Below are positions 54,374 to 64,000 of a stretch of DNA of 64,000 nt, piece after piece. Below the pieces are notes generated by a model. That model made no database searches. It saw only the letters and a program-made list of their open reading frames with translations, and was not told the origin of the DNA. The position numbers and the translations under genes are program-made. Within the stretch, counting starts at the first letter, position 1, and the number at the start of each line of letters is the position of its first letter. Source of the stretch: Caldilineaceae bacterium (GTDB lineage Bacteria; Chloroflexota; Anaerolineae; Caldilineales; Caldilineaceae). The stretch covers positions 1 through 64,000 of the forward strand of contig JAJDXQ010000016.1 in the NCBI GenBank assembly GCA_022823185.1. Reading direction: 5' to 3'.

Positions 54374-55342
54374 ATGAACGTTCTGATTACCGGCGGCGCG
54401 GGTTTCATCGGCAGCCACCTTGCCGACGCGCTGTTGCGTCGCGGCGACTCTGTGGCGGTACTCGACAATCTGAGCACCGGATCGGCGGAAAACATCCGGG
54501 CTTTGGACGGGCGGCCGGGCTTCTCCTTCACCCACGCTGCGCTTGACGACGGTCCCGTCCTGGACAGGCTTGCCAGGCGCGCCGACGCGATTGTGCACTT
54601 GGCGGCTGCGGTCGGCGTTCACCTGATTCTGGATCGCCCGACGCAGGCGATCGAGACCAACGTTCTCGGCTCCCACGCCTTGCTGGACGCGGCGAGGCGC
54701 TACGGTTGCAGGACGCTCATCGCGAGCACCAGCGAAGTATATGGAAAGAGCAAGGCAGTACCGTTTTCCGAGGACGCCGACCTGGTCTTCGGTCCTCCGA
54801 ACCGAACACGGTGGGTCTACGGCGTTACCAAGCTGCTTGACGAGTTCCTGGCGCTGGCGGCCCACCAGGAGCATGGGCTGCCGCTCACGATCATGCGGTT
54901 TTTCAATGTTGTAGGCCCGCGGCAGACAGGCCGTTTCGGTATGGTTCTGCCCCGCTTTGTCAGACAGGCGCTGCTCGGTCAGCCACTTACTGTTTACGGG
55001 GACGGCAGGCAGACGCGGTGCTTTTGCCATGTAACTGACATTGTGCGGGCGATTGTCATCCTGCTGGACCAGCCGATGTCACAGGCAGAGATCTTCAATG
55101 TCGGAAGCGACCATGAGGTGACCATTGGCGAGCTGGCTGAACAGATCATTGAACGCGCCGATTCCAGTTCGCCGATCCGCTACCTTCCCTATGAGGAAGC
55201 CTATGCCGCGGGATTCGAGGATCTGCGGCGGCGGGTACCGGATATTTCGAAGATCGCCGCCGAAATCGGATGGACACCTACCTATTTGTTACCGAAAATT
55301 CTGGATGATATGATTGATTTTGAGAGGAATCGAATGACCTGA
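54374..55342 (+). CDS. NAD-dependent epimerase/dehydratase (sugar nucleotide)
   Basis: A 322-residue extended short-chain dehydrogenase. The NAD motif GGAGFIGSH is at residues 7-15, the Ser-Tyr-Lys triad is visible as STSEVYGKS and the YGVTK motif, and FFNVVGPRQTGRFGMVLPRF is typical of UDP-glucose 4-epimerase/UDP-glucuronate decarboxylase-like enzymes. C-terminal VTIGELAEQIIE continues normally. Likely acts on a nucleotide sugar for surface polysaccharide; the exact reaction is unresolved. The ATG at 54374 follows a GAGGCAG-like site. Between purH and the S41 gene on the same strand. Confidence 0.92.
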   Translation: MNVLITGGAGFIGSHLADALLRRGDSVAVLDNLSTGSAENIRALDGRPGFSFTHAALDDGPVLDRLARRADAIVHLAAAVGVHLILDRPTQAIETNVLGSHALLDAARRYGCRTLIASTSEVYGKSKAVPFSEDADLVFGPPNRTRWVYGVTKLLDEFLALAAHQEHGLPLTIMRFFNVVGPRQTGRFGMVLPRFVRQALLGQPLTVYGDGRQTRCFCHVTDIVRAIVILLDQPMSQAEIFNVGSDHEVTIGELAEQIIERADSSSPIRYLPYEEAYAAGFEDLRRRVPDISKIAAEIGWTPTYLLPKILDDMIDFERNRMT

Positions 55343-55415
55343 AACGGTGATTTTTTCGCTGCATCTGCCGGCAGAGGCTGTGTCGGGACAGAAAAGCTAT
55401 ACTAAGGAGACAGGA

Positions 55416-57809
55416 ATGAAAGCACGGTTGGTTGGAAAGTTCTATGCAATACTCGCTGCAGCGTTGCTCTTGGGCGCGCTCTTCCCCTCCTATGCCCTCG
55501 CTCACGAGAGCGGCGACCCGCCCCCAAATGCTGAAATTGTAAATGATGAAGGCGGGGCCGTCAGGATTACGGGAGAAGTCAACTATACGTCGCCCTATTT
55601 CACGCTGGGTGTCGCCCAGCCGCTGGTAATCCTTGAGGACCAGGCCGGTTTTGTTGACCGCAACGAGCATTTTCTGATGCCGGTCGAATCGCAGACGATC
55701 GGCCAAATCACCTCGGACTTTTTTACGTCACCTTTCCAGTATTCGCTCGCCCTCCCGATCGAACCCCAGGGCAGTTACCGCGACGTCGACAATGATGACT
55801 CGGAGGACCAGGGCGTGCAGGTTTTCGCCATCGCTTACTGGGACAATACCTTTGGCGACCCCTTCCTTGAGGAGAGGGATCTCTACGGCGGTGGGTGGTC
55901 AACGGCCTATGCTTCGACCCGCATCAGTGACGAGATTGAGACCGAACGCGAGATTGTTGGCGGCTCTTTCCTTGTTTACGCGGCGGATGACGAGCAGGGC
56001 TTTCCATCCGGCTTTGGCGAAGATGGGTTGCTCTTTACGGAAGATGATCCGATCGTGACCTTGCCGCAGGGTTACACGCTGGTCAACATGGATACCGAAC
56101 CATTCAGTTTCGACCGGTCTCGCAACCCGGTCGTCGATTTGATCGAACCGGAGGGCATTGCGCTCGTAGACTACTCCGACCAGACCTACACGGAGGCGTT
56201 CAACTCTCTGATAGACCTGATGATCAAGGAGTATGCGTTCACGGAATATAAGGGAATCGACTGGGAGGCGAAACGGGCTGAGTTCCTGCCCCGCTTCGAG
56301 GCCGCGGACGAGGACGAGGACTCTCGCGAGTACCAGCGGGCGCTGCGCGACTTCAGCTGGTCGATCCCGGACGGCCATGTAAGCGGGCCTTTCATCAGCG
56401 AGGATTTCCAGCGAGACATAGCGGGCGGCCTGGGCATTGCGATACGGGAGACAGAAGAGGGCCCGGTTATCGTCAACTTCGTAACGGAAGGCAGCCCGGC
56501 TGAAGCAGCCGGCATCACGCTCGGGACCGAGATCGTTTCCATTGACGGTGTCCCGATTGCCGATGCGATCAGCAACGCGGTCGCCCACTCCGCGCCGTTC
56601 AGCACAGGTCATTTCCAGCGTTTGCAGCAGATGCGCTACGCCACCCGCTTCCCGATCGAGACAGAGGTCGAGTTGACCTGGAAAGACGCGGAAGGCGAGG
56701 AAGTAACAGAAACGATGAAGGTGGTCAGCGAATTTGAGAGTTTCAGCTTTTCCTCCTTTGCCAGAGGAACGACCGGATTTGAGATCCCGGTCGATTACGA
56801 GCTGCTGGAAGCGGGCGATTACGGCGAGAACGACTACGGTTACGTCAAGATCGACAGCTTCTCCGACAACAGTGTGCTGACCATCCAGTTGTGGGAGCGG
56901 ATGATCCGCACGTTGAAGCGATACGCTGTGAACGGGCTGATCATTGACATGCGCCAGAATGGGGGCGGCAGCGGCTTTCTCGCGGACCAGATGGCTGCCT
57001 ACTTTTTCCAGGAGCCGCATACCCTTGGCAATGCCGGGTACTATGACGAGGACCGCGGCGAATTCTACTTCAATCCGGATGGGGAGGACCGCTACTACCT
57101 GCCGGCCGAAGACCTTCGCTATGACGGCGAAGTGGCCATCATTGTTGGCCCGTTCTGCCTGAGCGCCTGCGAGTTTTTCTCCTATGACATGACCATTGAC
57201 GACCGCGCCCACATCGTCGGCCACTACCCCACCGGCGGGCTCGGCGGGAGCATCAAGAGCATCATGATGCCCGACGACGAGTATTTCACCTTTACCATCG
57301 GTCGCGCTGTGGATTCCGACGGCGAAATTCACATCGAGGGCAAGGGCGTTGCGCCTACGGTGCTGGTGCCGATTACAGATGAGATTCTTTTGGCGGACGA
57401 GGATGACGACTTCCTGCTGGATGCGGCCGTGGCCCATCTCGATTCGCTGCTGTCGGTCGAAACCATTGATGGCGGCGAGATCGCGATCGGAGATGTGGTT
57501 GAGGGAACGCTTGCGGCACAGACGGTGGTGCAATACACGCTCCCGCTCTCGGCGGGTGACGTAATCAGCATTTTCGCCCGCAGCGAGGAGGTCGATACCT
57601 ATCTCGCTTTGTATCTGAGCGGCGACTCGCCAATCATGACCGATGACGATTCATACGATTCGGACGCCGCGCTGGAGGAGTTGGAAGTGCCAAGCGACCT
57701 GCAACTGATCGTGGAAGTCAGCTCGGCGCTTGGTGATGAAGCAGGGGCCTTTACGCTGGAAGTGGTCGACGTTTCTTCGGAGGAGGAGAACGGCTCCGAC
57801 GACGGATAG
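55416..57809 (+). CDS. Secreted S41 family peptidase with PDZ and C-terminal PPC-like domain
   Basis: A 797-residue exported protease. Signal peptide (about 1-30, ending near YALA). The first ~220 residues are a beta-rich domain without a family I recognise. A helical segment (about 260-315) is followed by a PDZ domain (about 335-420, GSPAEAAGITLGTEIVSIDG) and the S41 core with LIIDMRQNGGGSGFLADQM and the nucleophile Ser in GPFCLSACEFFSYD. A C-terminal domain of about 100 residues (GDVVEGTLAAQTVVQYTLPL, then SAGDVISIFA) resembles bacterial pre-peptidase C-terminal (PPC) domains. The tail is acidic. Start at 55416 has GGAG upstream. Followed by a strong terminator. Confidence 0.9.
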   Translation: MKARLVGKFYAILAAALLLGALFPSYALAHESGDPPPNAEIVNDEGGAVRITGEVNYTSPYFTLGVAQPLVILEDQAGFVDRNEHFLMPVESQTIGQITSDFFTSPFQYSLALPIEPQGSYRDVDNDDSEDQGVQVFAIAYWDNTFGDPFLEERDLYGGGWSTAYASTRISDEIETEREIVGGSFLVYAADDEQGFPSGFGEDGLLFTEDDPIVTLPQGYTLVNMDTEPFSFDRSRNPVVDLIEPEGIALVDYSDQTYTEAFNSLIDLMIKEYAFTEYKGIDWEAKRAEFLPRFEAADEDEDSREYQRALRDFSWSIPDGHVSGPFISEDFQRDIAGGLGIAIRETEEGPVIVNFVTEGSPAEAAGITLGTEIVSIDGVPIADAISNAVAHSAPFSTGHFQRLQQMRYATRFPIETEVELTWKDAEGEEVTETMKVVSEFESFSFSSFARGTTGFEIPVDYELLEAGDYGENDYGYVKIDSFSDNSVLTIQLWERMIRTLKRYAVNGLIIDMRQNGGGSGFLADQMAAYFFQEPHTLGNAGYYDEDRGEFYFNPDGEDRYYLPAEDLRYDGEVAIIVGPFCLSACEFFSYDMTIDDRAHIVGHYPTGGLGGSIKSIMMPDDEYFTFTIGRAVDSDGEIHIEGKGVAPTVLVPITDEILLADEDDDFLLDAAVAHLDSLLSVETIDGGEIAIGDVVEGTLAAQTVVQYTLPLSAGDVISIFARSEEVDTYLALYLSGDSPIMTDDDSYDSDAALEELEVPSDLQLIVEVSSALGDEAGAFTLEVVDVSSEEENGSDDG

Positions 57810-57839
57810 CGTTGGTTGGCCTGGCAAGAGAGGAATTGG

Positions 57840-57877
57840 AGAGTGAGAGGGGGATTGCCCCTCTCACTCTTTTTTTG
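57840..57877 (+). terminator. Rho-independent terminator of the S41 gene
   Basis: A 13 bp perfect stem: AGAGTGAGAGGGG (57840-57852), then its complement CCCCTCTCACTCT (57858-57870), directly followed by a T-run to 57877. Located 30 bp after the stop codon. Confidence 0.95.
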
Positions 57878-57945
57878 GGCGCAGTCCAGATTGGGCGCGA
57901 GCTTCAGGCGACCTTTGGAAACCAACAGTGGTCAGTTGTCTGAAC

Positions 57946-57977
57946 GGGGATTTGGGGGGATTGAGGGGATTTGGGGG
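57946..57977 (+). other. G-quadruplex-forming motif
   Basis: Four G-tracts of 4-6 G separated by ATTT, ATTGA and ATTT (57946-57977). It satisfies the usual G4 rule with four stacked tetrads. Located 70 bp beyond the S41 terminator, on the plus strand. Confidence 0.75.
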
Positions 57978-58110
57978 ATGGGTTGCTGGCTGGACGGGAG
58001 AGATTTGGGGATGGGCTCTGATTTGTGGGCGAGAGGCGGTGAGAAGGGCAAGGGAACGGCGGGGGAAGTGCGCGAGGTAGGTGGTTGCGTCTCTGATGGG
58101 GGGCGGTGTT

Positions 58111-58239
58111 TCTGTGCGGAGGGGCTTGGGCGCCCACAAGGGGCGGAAATGCAGGGGTCAGGGGGTGGCGGGACTGGGCGGCGCCGCAAGCGGGAACTTG
58201 TGGGATCGACGGGGAGGGCGCCCACAAGGGGCGCCCTCT
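58111..58239. repeat. Dispersed intergenic repeat, copies 2 and 3
   Basis: GGGGCTTGGGCGCCCACAAG at 58119-58138 matches copy 1 at 38.65 kb. A second, shorter copy with GGGCGCCCACAAGGGGCGCCC-type palindrome lies at 58212-58239. G-rich non-coding gap between convergent genes. Confidence 0.75.
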
Positions 58240-58256
58240 CTTTAGCCCTCGCTTCT

Positions 58257-59489
58257 CTATCCACGCATCGGAACGACCAGGTTGTAGGGGTATTCGGTGA
58301 GCCAGATCAGTTCGCCGGCTTCGTTGTAGGCGACCGCGTCCTCGACGCGCACGCCGTAGCCGCGACTGGGGTAGTACAGCCCCGGCTCGATCGTTACGAC
58401 GTGGCCGGGCAACAGAACCTTATCCTCGCCCGCGGCGTGGCTGAAATTCGGCCCTTCGTGAATCTCCAGGCCGATGCCGTGGCCCAGGCTGTGGACGTAA
58501 CCTTCTTCCGTCCCGGGATGGCTGCGCACCGTTTTGTGACCCTTGCTCTCGTAGTAGTCGCAGGTCATCAGCTGATAGTCCCGCATGGGCCTGCCCAGCT
58601 CCAGCTCCGCCATGACCCGGTCGAAGATCTCCTTGGTCTGGTCGTATGCCTCCTGGACATCGTCGGTTGCATAGCCCAGGCTCCAGGTGCGGGTCATGTC
58701 GTGGAAATAGCCCTCTTCAGTTGTCGGGAAGATGTCGAAGATGATGGAGCGGCCCAGTTGCAGCGGCATATCGGGATCCCCGGCGTTGTGGGGGACACCG
58801 GCATCCCTGCCCTGTGAGAAGATCGTGCCGTGGTCTTCCTGCAGACCGTTGGCGTGCAGCCGGCCGCGCATGTATGACTTGACGTCGCCGATCGTCAGCG
58901 GCTCCCCGTCCGTCTTCAGCAGAGTCTCGTCGCGACCTACCGTGTGACCCTGAATGAAGGCCTGCACGTCACCCACCACCGAACAGGTGCGTTTTCCGGC
59001 GCGCATCAGGATTTCAAGCTCGGCGTCGTCCTTGGTGATAAAAGCCTGGCTGAAGAGCGTTTCGCCATATTCACCGACAATTTCAATCCCCTCGATCTGC
59101 TCTTCGACCTTTGCGATCAGCGCCAGCGACGCGCCTGCGTCCTGTTGACCGAAAACGCCTATCCGGCCGCGCAGCCCAACCATCTCCATGGCCCGCGCAA
59201 TGTAGGCAGCGTTTGCGGCCAAGCGGTCGCCGTTGAACTCCTTGAGCAGCTCATAGCCGTTGAAATGTTCCTCGCGGTTGACCAGACGCAGACCGGTGTC
59301 TGCCGCTGTGTCCCTTTCCATCATGCCGTGGACAAGCGTCACCTCCTCGCCGCGCGGCTTTAGCAGCAGCGCGCCTTCAAAAAATCCGCCGCTGGTCAGG
59401 TATCTCATGACCGAGCCATGGCCTTCTCCCAGCACAAGAAAGCCGTCCAGGTCCCGTTCTTCCATCAGTCGATCCAGGTCTCTCTTCAT
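58257..59489 (-). CDS. M24 family aminopeptidase (Xaa-Pro-type)
   Basis: A 410-residue metallopeptidase of the creatinase/prolidase (pita-bread) fold. The N-terminal domain (about 1-150) is the creatinase-like one and the C-terminal domain (about 165-400) is catalytic. Metal ligands are likely the Asp pair in IIFDIFPTTEEGYFHDMTRT, His in HSLGHGIGLEIHE, Glu in VVTIEPGLYY and Glu in GVRVEDAVAYN. All five are present. Probably an Xaa-Pro dipeptidase or aminopeptidase; the substrate is not determined. GAGGAAGG precedes the ATG at 59489. Convergent with the S41 gene across the G-rich gap. Confidence 0.92.
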   Translation of the reverse strand: MKRDLDRLMEERDLDGFLVLGEGHGSVMRYLTSGGFFEGALLLKPRGEEVTLVHGMMERDTAADTGLRLVNREEHFNGYELLKEFNGDRLAANAAYIARAMEMVGLRGRIGVFGQQDAGASLALIAKVEEQIEGIEIVGEYGETLFSQAFITKDDAELEILMRAGKRTCSVVGDVQAFIQGHTVGRDETLLKTDGEPLTIGDVKSYMRGRLHANGLQEDHGTIFSQGRDAGVPHNAGDPDMPLQLGRSIIFDIFPTTEEGYFHDMTRTWSLGYATDDVQEAYDQTKEIFDRVMAELELGRPMRDYQLMTCDYYESKGHKTVRSHPGTEEGYVHSLGHGIGLEIHEGPNFSHAAGEDKVLLPGHVVTIEPGLYYPSRGYGVRVEDAVAYNEAGELIWLTEYPYNLVVPMRG

Positions 59490-59779
59490 TGCCTTCCTCT
59501 CTGTCCTGCTTGGGGAGCGTATGCTTTGCCAAAGAGTTCCTTCGTCCAGCACTGCCAGTGAAGGCTAACATCTGGTCGTTGAGAATCCAAACAGACGGCC
59601 TCGGAGCAAACTGATCAGGAAAGCGGGCAGAAGCAGGTGTATATTCTGGTATCCTGGTCACAGCCATGTTCTGCGCCGTTACTCTACACTGATAGAATAG
59701 GCCTGAAGAATTTACCGGCGGTTGCGGTCTTGACCGACAGAGTAAATAGGCGATGATCTTGAGGACAGGAGACGACGGA

Positions 59780-60538
59780 ATGGTATCGGAGAGTGGGCAG
59801 CTGCTCGTGCAGCTGGACGCTTTGAGCAAGTCCTACTCCGAGGCAGGACAGGAGAAGCGTGTCCTGGAAGCGGTCGACTGCTCGTTTGAGGTTGGACAGT
59901 TCATCTGTCTGTTGGGCAAATCGGGCAGCGGAAAGAGCACGCTCCTGAACCTCATCTCGGGGATCGACCGCCCTTCGGAGGGACGGGTCATCATTCGCGA
60001 GAACGGCCGTCAGGTCGAACTGACTGCTTTGCGCGAGCGCCGGCGCACCCTGTTTCGCCGCCGCAACATCGGCATCATCTTCCAATTCTTCAATTTGATC
60101 CCCACACTCACCGTCCTGGAGAACGTGGCCCTGCCAGTTGAGTTGGCGGGAACGGACAGGAAAGGAGATGGCCGCGCCGAGGAGCTTCTGGAACGGGTCG
60201 GCCTTGGGAACCGTCTCGCTTCCTTTCCCGACCGACTCAGCGGAGGGGAGCAGCAGCGCGTGGCAATCGCGCGCGCCCTCGTCCACGATCCGGTTCTGCT
60301 CTTGGCTGACGAGCCGACCGGCAACCTGGATGAAGGAACCGGCGAGGACATACTGAATCTCTTGCTGGAGTTGAGCCGTGACGCCGGAAAGACGCTCATC
60401 ATGGCGACCCATGATCAGGACATCGCAGGCCTCGCTGACGCGGTTTACGTCCTCGAAAGAGGTAAGCTCGTCTCTCAGCGCAGGGGGGGCGCGAACGGGA
60501 CGGTCGGGAACAGCGAAGAGACGGCAGCCGGCGAGTGA
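59780..60538 (+). CDS. ABC transporter ATP-binding protein (MacB/LolD-like)
   Basis: A 252-residue ATPase of the LolD/MacB/FtsE type. Walker [19 protein letters not shown] is near residues 44-61, the Q-loop is [17 protein letters not shown], the signature [15 protein letters not shown], Walker [15 protein letters not shown] and the switch His MATHDQD. GGAG lies 8 nt before the ATG at 59780. The stop overlaps the permease start by 1 nt (TGATG). It probably powers lipoprotein or peptide export, or a cell-envelope function, not import. Confidence 0.94.
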   Translation: MVSESGQLLVQLDALSKSYSEAGQEKRVLEAVDCSFEVGQFICLLGKSGSGKSTLLNLISGIDRPSEGRVIIRENGRQVELTALRERRRTLFRRRNIGIIFQFFNLIPTLTVLENVALPVELAGTDRKGDGRAEELLERVGLGNRLASFPDRLSGGEQQRVAIARALVHDPVLLLADEPTGNLDEGTGEDILNLLLELSRDAGKTLIMATHDQDIAGLADAVYVLERGKLVSQRRGGANGTVGNSEETAAGE

Positions 60539-63141
60539 TGAATACCGTTTTTCCGCGTACCATTCTGCTGCGCCTGGCTTGGCGCCACGCGCGGCGACGC
60601 CCGCTGCAGTCGGTCTTTCTGATCGTGGGCGTAGCCATCGGCGTGGCCATGATCGTCGCAATCGACCTTGCCAATGGCTCGGCCAACCGCGCCTTTGCGC
60701 TTGGTACGGAGCAGATCACCGGCCGGGCAACGCACCAGGTCGTCGGCGGGCCGACCGGCGTCGATCCCGCGGTGTACACGCGTTTGCGCCGGGAGCTTGG
60801 CTTCCGGCTCAGCGCCCCCGTCGTCGAGAGTTATGTCAGCGTTCCGCAGTTGGACGCACAGCCCATGCGCCTGCTGGGGATCGATCCCTTTGCCGAGCCT
60901 CCCTTTCGCAGCTATCTGGGAGGTCAGTTCGAGTCCTCCGAGGCGGCGTCAGCAGACGAATTCGGCGCATTCCTCACGCCCCTATTGGTGGAGCCCAACA
61001 CGGTCTTGATCGGGCAGTCGGTGGCTGAGCGTTATGGGTTGGGGCCTGGGCAGTCACTTCCGATCCGGGTCGGCGCGCGCGAGGAAACGCTCAGGATAGT
61101 CGGACTGCTCGTCCCTGCGGACGAGTTGAGCAGACGGGCATTGGATGGGCTGCTCATCGCCGACATCAGTACCGCCCAGGAGGTATTGGGCAAGGTGGGC
61201 CGGCTTGACCGCATTGATCTGATTCTGCCACCCGGCCCGGAAGGGGACATCCGTCTGGCAGAGATCAGGCAGATCCTGCCGCCTGGTGCGCGCGTCGTCC
61301 GGCCCTCGGCGCGTACGGGCACTGTGGCGGAGATGACGGCCGCGTTCCGTCTCAACCTGACTGCCTTGAGCCTGCTTGCCCTGGTTGTGGGCATGTTTCT
61401 CATCTATAACACGGTTTCGTTCAGTGTCGTCCAGCGCCGCCCCGTTCTTGGCATCTTGCGGTCGCTCGGCATGACCCGGCGCGAGCTGTTCGCGATGATA
61501 TTGGCCGAGGCGGCTACGCTCAGTCTGATTGGCACGGCGCTGGGGTTGGGATTGGGTGTTCTCCTGGGGCGGGGGGCGGTTCAAGCCGTTACCCAGACCA
61601 TCAACGACCTGTTCTTTGTGGTGGCCGTGCGCAGCGCCGACGTACCAGCGGGGACTCTGGCCAAGGGCGCCTTCAGCGGAATTGGCGCGGCGCTGGCTGC
61701 GGCGGCGCTGCCGGCCTACGAGGCGACGGCGGTCCCTCCCGCCGGGGCGATCCAGCGCTCCAGCATAGAGGGCAAGGCACGCGCCGCCCTGCCGCGGCTC
61801 ACCGCAGCGGGCCTCATTTTGGGGGGGCTCGGCGCGGCTTTGCTGATCCCCGAATGGAACCTCGTAGTCGCCTTCGCGGGCCTGTTCGCGGTCATTCTGG
61901 GCGCTGCGCTGGTCACGCCCGCGCTTACGCTTCTGCTGATGGGCGCCATCCAACGGTTGCTCAGCCGCCGGCTTGGCATCCTCTCCCGCATGGCACCTCG
62001 CAACATTGCGCGCTCGCTCTCGCGCACCGGGGCCGCGATTGCCGCCCTCATGGTTGCCGTCAGCGTGATCATAGGGGGGTGTGTGATGATCGTTTCCTTC
62101 CGGCTCACCGTTGAACAGTGGCTGGACGAGATCCTGCAGGCCGACATCTTCGTTTCGGCGCCTTCCCTGGGTCCGAACCGCAACAACGTATTCCTGGCGC
62201 CAGAGCTGCTGCATGAACTGAGCGGATTTCCCGCAGTTTCCGGGTTCTCGACCAGCCGCGAGGTGGAGGCCGCCGCAACCTTGCCGGACGGGACTGAGAT
62301 CAATCTTCAGCTGGCTGCCCTGTTGCGCGACCTGGCCGGGCCAGACCGCCGCTACCGGGAATCAGTTGGCGGCACAACCGTCACCTGGGCGGCCGTTGAG
62401 GCGGGCGGCGTGGTGATCAACGAGACCATGGCGAACCGGTACAAGCTGGGCGTTGGCCAGGCGCTGCGGCTGTTGACCGATGCGGGGGAAAAAGAGTTCA
62501 CCGTCGTTGGCGTCACCTATGACTTCGACGTGCATCCCACTGCGCTGATGGCTGACAGCGTGTACCGCAGGCATTGGGACGATGATACGCTCTCGACGAT
62601 TGCCCTCATTGTTGAGCCCGGCGTAGACGTCGACGAAACTGTGAACGCCCTGCGCCGAAGGTTCGCTGGCAGGGCGGAACTGGTGATCCGCTCCAATCGA
62701 GGCGTGCGCGACAATGCGCTGGAGGTATTTGATCGCACATTTGCCATCACTGTCGCGCTGCGCCTGCTGGCGACTTTTGTCGCATTCGTCGGCATTCTCA
62801 GTACGCTGATGAGCCTGCAACTGGAGCGGGCGAGAGAAGTCGGGGTTCTGCGCGCCAATGGCATGACGCGGCGGCAGGTGTGGGCGCTCACGCTGTTCGA
62901 GACCGGCCTGTTGGGAGTCAGCGCAGGTTTGGCGGCAATCCCGACAGGTTTCATCCTGGCGCTGATCCTCATCTACATCATCAACCTGCGCTCATTCGGT
63001 TGGACGCTGACGATGCAGCTGCAGTCCTGGGAGTTTGCGCAGGCGTTCGCGGTTGCGCTGGCGGCTGCGCTGCTGGCCGGCCTCTATCCTGCGTGGCGCA
63101 CGGGCGCGACCGAACCGGCGGAGGCGCTGCGTATGGAGTGA
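60538..63141 (+). CDS. FtsX-like ABC transporter permease
   Basis: An 867-residue permease with two FtsX (PF02687) modules. An N-terminal helix (about 21-42) and MacB_PCD-like periplasmic domain lead to a first bundle of helices near residues 280-400 ([20 protein letters not shown], then [20 protein letters not shown]). Further helices follow to 520. A second periplasmic domain (about 535-735) precedes the last FtsX module ([20 protein letters not shown], then [18 protein letters not shown]). It ends with [21 protein letters not shown] full transporter would be one permease of this size or a dimer with the ATPase just upstream. ATG at 60538. Confidence 0.93.
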   Translation: MNTVFPRTILLRLAWRHARRRPLQSVFLIVGVAIGVAMIVAIDLANGSANRAFALGTEQITGRATHQVVGGPTGVDPAVYTRLRRELGFRLSAPVVESYVSVPQLDAQPMRLLGIDPFAEPPFRSYLGGQFESSEAASADEFGAFLTPLLVEPNTVLIGQSVAERYGLGPGQSLPIRVGAREETLRIVGLLVPADELSRRALDGLLIADISTAQEVLGKVGRLDRIDLILPPGPEGDIRLAEIRQILPPGARVVRPSARTGTVAEMTAAFRLNLTALSLLALVVGMFLIYNTVSFSVVQRRPVLGILRSLGMTRRELFAMILAEAATLSLIGTALGLGLGVLLGRGAVQAVTQTINDLFFVVAVRSADVPAGTLAKGAFSGIGAALAAAALPAYEATAVPPAGAIQRSSIEGKARAALPRLTAAGLILGGLGAALLIPEWNLVVAFAGLFAVILGAALVTPALTLLLMGAIQRLLSRRLGILSRMAPRNIARSLSRTGAAIAALMVAVSVIIGGCVMIVSFRLTVEQWLDEILQADIFVSAPSLGPNRNNVFLAPELLHELSGFPAVSGFSTSREVEAAATLPDGTEINLQLAALLRDLAGPDRRYRESVGGTTVTWAAVEAGGVVINETMANRYKLGVGQALRLLTDAGEKEFTVVGVTYDFDVHPTALMADSVYRRHWDDDTLSTIALIVEPGVDVDETVNALRRRFAGRAELVIRSNRGVRDNALEVFDRTFAITVALRLLATFVAFVGILSTLMSLQLERAREVGVLRANGMTRRQVWALTLFETGLLGVSAGLAAIPTGFILALILIYIINLRSFGWTLTMQLQSWEFAQAFAVALAAALLAGLYPAWRTGATEPAEALRME

Positions 63142-63196
63142 GGGGGTGGGAAGGCCGGGGAAGGCGACCGGCCTTGTGAGGCAGGTTCTGCGGGCC

Positions 63197-64000
63197 TCAA
63201 TCAAAGAGGCCCAGACTCACGTACTTGCTGCCGTCGTCCGGCAGGATGGTGACGACGACACCTTCAGCGTTGCGCGGCAGTTCCCTCGCCACCTGCACCG
63301 CGGCGGCGACGGCTGCGCCGCTGCTGAACCCGACAAACAGCCCTGCCGCACGCGCCAGTGACCGTGTGGCCTCCCACGCTTCTTCGGCGGACACGGTCAT
63401 ATGGCGGTCAACCAGCGACGGCTGGTAAATCTCCGGCGTTATCGCGGTTGGAAGATATTTCAGCCCTTCGATCACCGAGAGTTCGTCTTCGGGCTGAACC
63501 GCTACCAGATGCGCGGCTGCGTTTTTCTCGCGCAAGAAACGAGCTGTGCCCACGAAAGTCCCGGTGGTGCCAAGCCCGGCAACGAAGTGGGTCACGCGCC
63601 CCTGAGTCTGCCGCCAGATTTCGGGGCCTGTGCCTTCGTAGTGGGCGCGCCAGTTGGCGTCGTTACTGTACTGGTCTGCGTAGAAGTATCGATCCGGATC
63701 CGCCGCGACGATTTTCCTTACCAGGCGGATCGCCCCGTCCGAACCTTCAAGGGGGTCTGATTCGATTAACGTCGCGCCGTAGGCCTTGACCAGGGCTTTG
63801 CGTTCGCGGCTGACATTTTTGGGCATCACAAGATGAACGGGAAACCCTTTGACGGTTCCCACCAGCGCGTAGGCGATGGCGGTATTGCCGCTGCTGCTGT
63901 CGATGAGCGTCTTCCCTGCGCCGAGTCTGCCGTCTGCTTCGGCCTCCTCAACGATCCTCAGGGCCGCCCGCGCCTTTACTGACCCGCCAGGGTTGGCCCA
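63197..64000 (-). CDS. Cysteine synthase family PLP enzyme, 5' end outside window
   Basis: 268 codons are open to the window edge. The PLP lysine is in NPGGSVKARAAL, the substrate loop is SSSGNTAIAYA, GLGTTGTFVGTARF binds the phosphate, and VGFSSGAAVAAAV lies near the C-terminus. Belongs to the O-acetylserine/O-phosphoserine sulfhydrylase (CysK/CysM) or cystathionine beta-synthase-like group. An internal ATG at 63862 is not the start, because the essential lysine lies upstream of it. The first 30 or so residues are beyond the window. Confidence 0.93.
   Translation of the reverse strand, partial: WANPGGSVKARAALRIVEEAEADGRLGAGKTLIDSSSGNTAIAYALVGTVKGFPVHLVMPKNVSRERKALVKAYGATLIESDPLEGSDGAIRLVRKIVAADPDRYFYADQYSNDANWRAHYEGTGPEIWRQTQGRVTHFVAGLGTTGTFVGTARFLREKNAAAHLVAVQPEDELSVIEGLKYLPTAITPEIYQPSLVDRHMTVSAEEAWEATRSLARAAGLFVGFSSGAAVAAAVQVARELPRNAEGVVVTILPDDGSKYVSLGLFD

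Noticed and set aside
55899..57533. 544-codon open frame on the minus strand
   Set aside because: Antisense to the S41 peptidase gene and without domain or ribosome site.
61054..62214. 386-codon open frame on the minus strand
   Set aside because: Antisense to the FtsX-like permease; low-complexity Arg/Gln/Gly sequence.

Overview
The window is a GC-rich bacterial chromosome segment of housekeeping and metabolic genes. I see no phage, transposase, CRISPR array, rRNA or tRNA. Gene content and style (two nuo loci, an mreBCD-PBP2-minCD-rodA cluster, G-rich intergenic repeats, many lipoprotein or solenoid-type surface proteins) suggest a Chloroflexota bacterium, perhaps of the Caldilineae/Anaerolineae side. 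This is inference from gene style, not from a marker tree.

Layout. 1-4.4 kb (minus): an amino-acid-type solute-binding lipoprotein (cut by the window edge), an HpcH/HpaI aldolase, a cysteine-dioxygenase-like cupin, a DUF2335-type gene split by an in-frame amber codon, and an LCMT-type methyltransferase. 4.8-5.8 kb (plus): an aldo/keto reductase. 5.8-14.5 kb (minus): nuoA-H-J-K-[small TPR/TM protein]-L-M-N, which is only the membrane arm of complex I. 15.1-30.3 kb (plus): a complete complex I in twelve ORFs (A, B, CD fusion, EF fusion, G, H, I, J, K, L, M, N). The two nuo loci diverge from a 0.58 kb spacer that holds a good sigma70-type promoter for the plus operon. 30.4-38.4 kb (minus): the cell-shape and septum-site cluster mreB-mreC-mreD-mrdA(PBP2)-minC-minD-rodA. 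39.0-43.9 kb (plus): tilS, a small coupled ORF, a CoA-pyrophosphatase-type NUDIX protein, hpt and a LysM/M23 endopeptidase. 44.1-46.4 kb (minus): ribosomal protein L25/CTC with a clear terminator, a repeat-built membrane-anchored protein and a SIMPL protein. 46.5-48.8 kb (plus): an O-antigen-ligase-like protein. 48.8-51.8 kb (minus): gnd, a TlpA-like thioredoxin and an APH-type kinase with overlapping ends. 52.5-57.8 kb (plus): a ZTP-type riboswitch and terminator ahead of purH, then a sugar-nucleotide epimerase and an S41 protease. 58.3-59.5 kb (minus): an M24 peptidase. 59.8-63.1 kb (plus): an ABC ATPase with an FtsX-type permease. 63.2-64.0 kb (minus): a cysteine synthase cut by the window end.

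How it fits together. The plus nuo operon encodes all 14 core subunits and should make a normal NADH:quinone oxidoreductase. The divergent minus cluster supplies a second set of the seven membrane subunits but no B, C, D, E, F, G or I. Its NuoH has lost the usual quinone-pocket sequence and its NuoL carries a histidine-rich insert. Either it assembles with peripheral subunits encoded elsewhere, or it is an alternative proton-pumping module. This is the most interesting system here. The ZTP riboswitch ahead of purH is the clearest regulatory element: ZMP is the substrate of PurH. Four intergenic gaps are filled by G-rich sequence with shared repeats, hairpins and one strong G-quadruplex motif.
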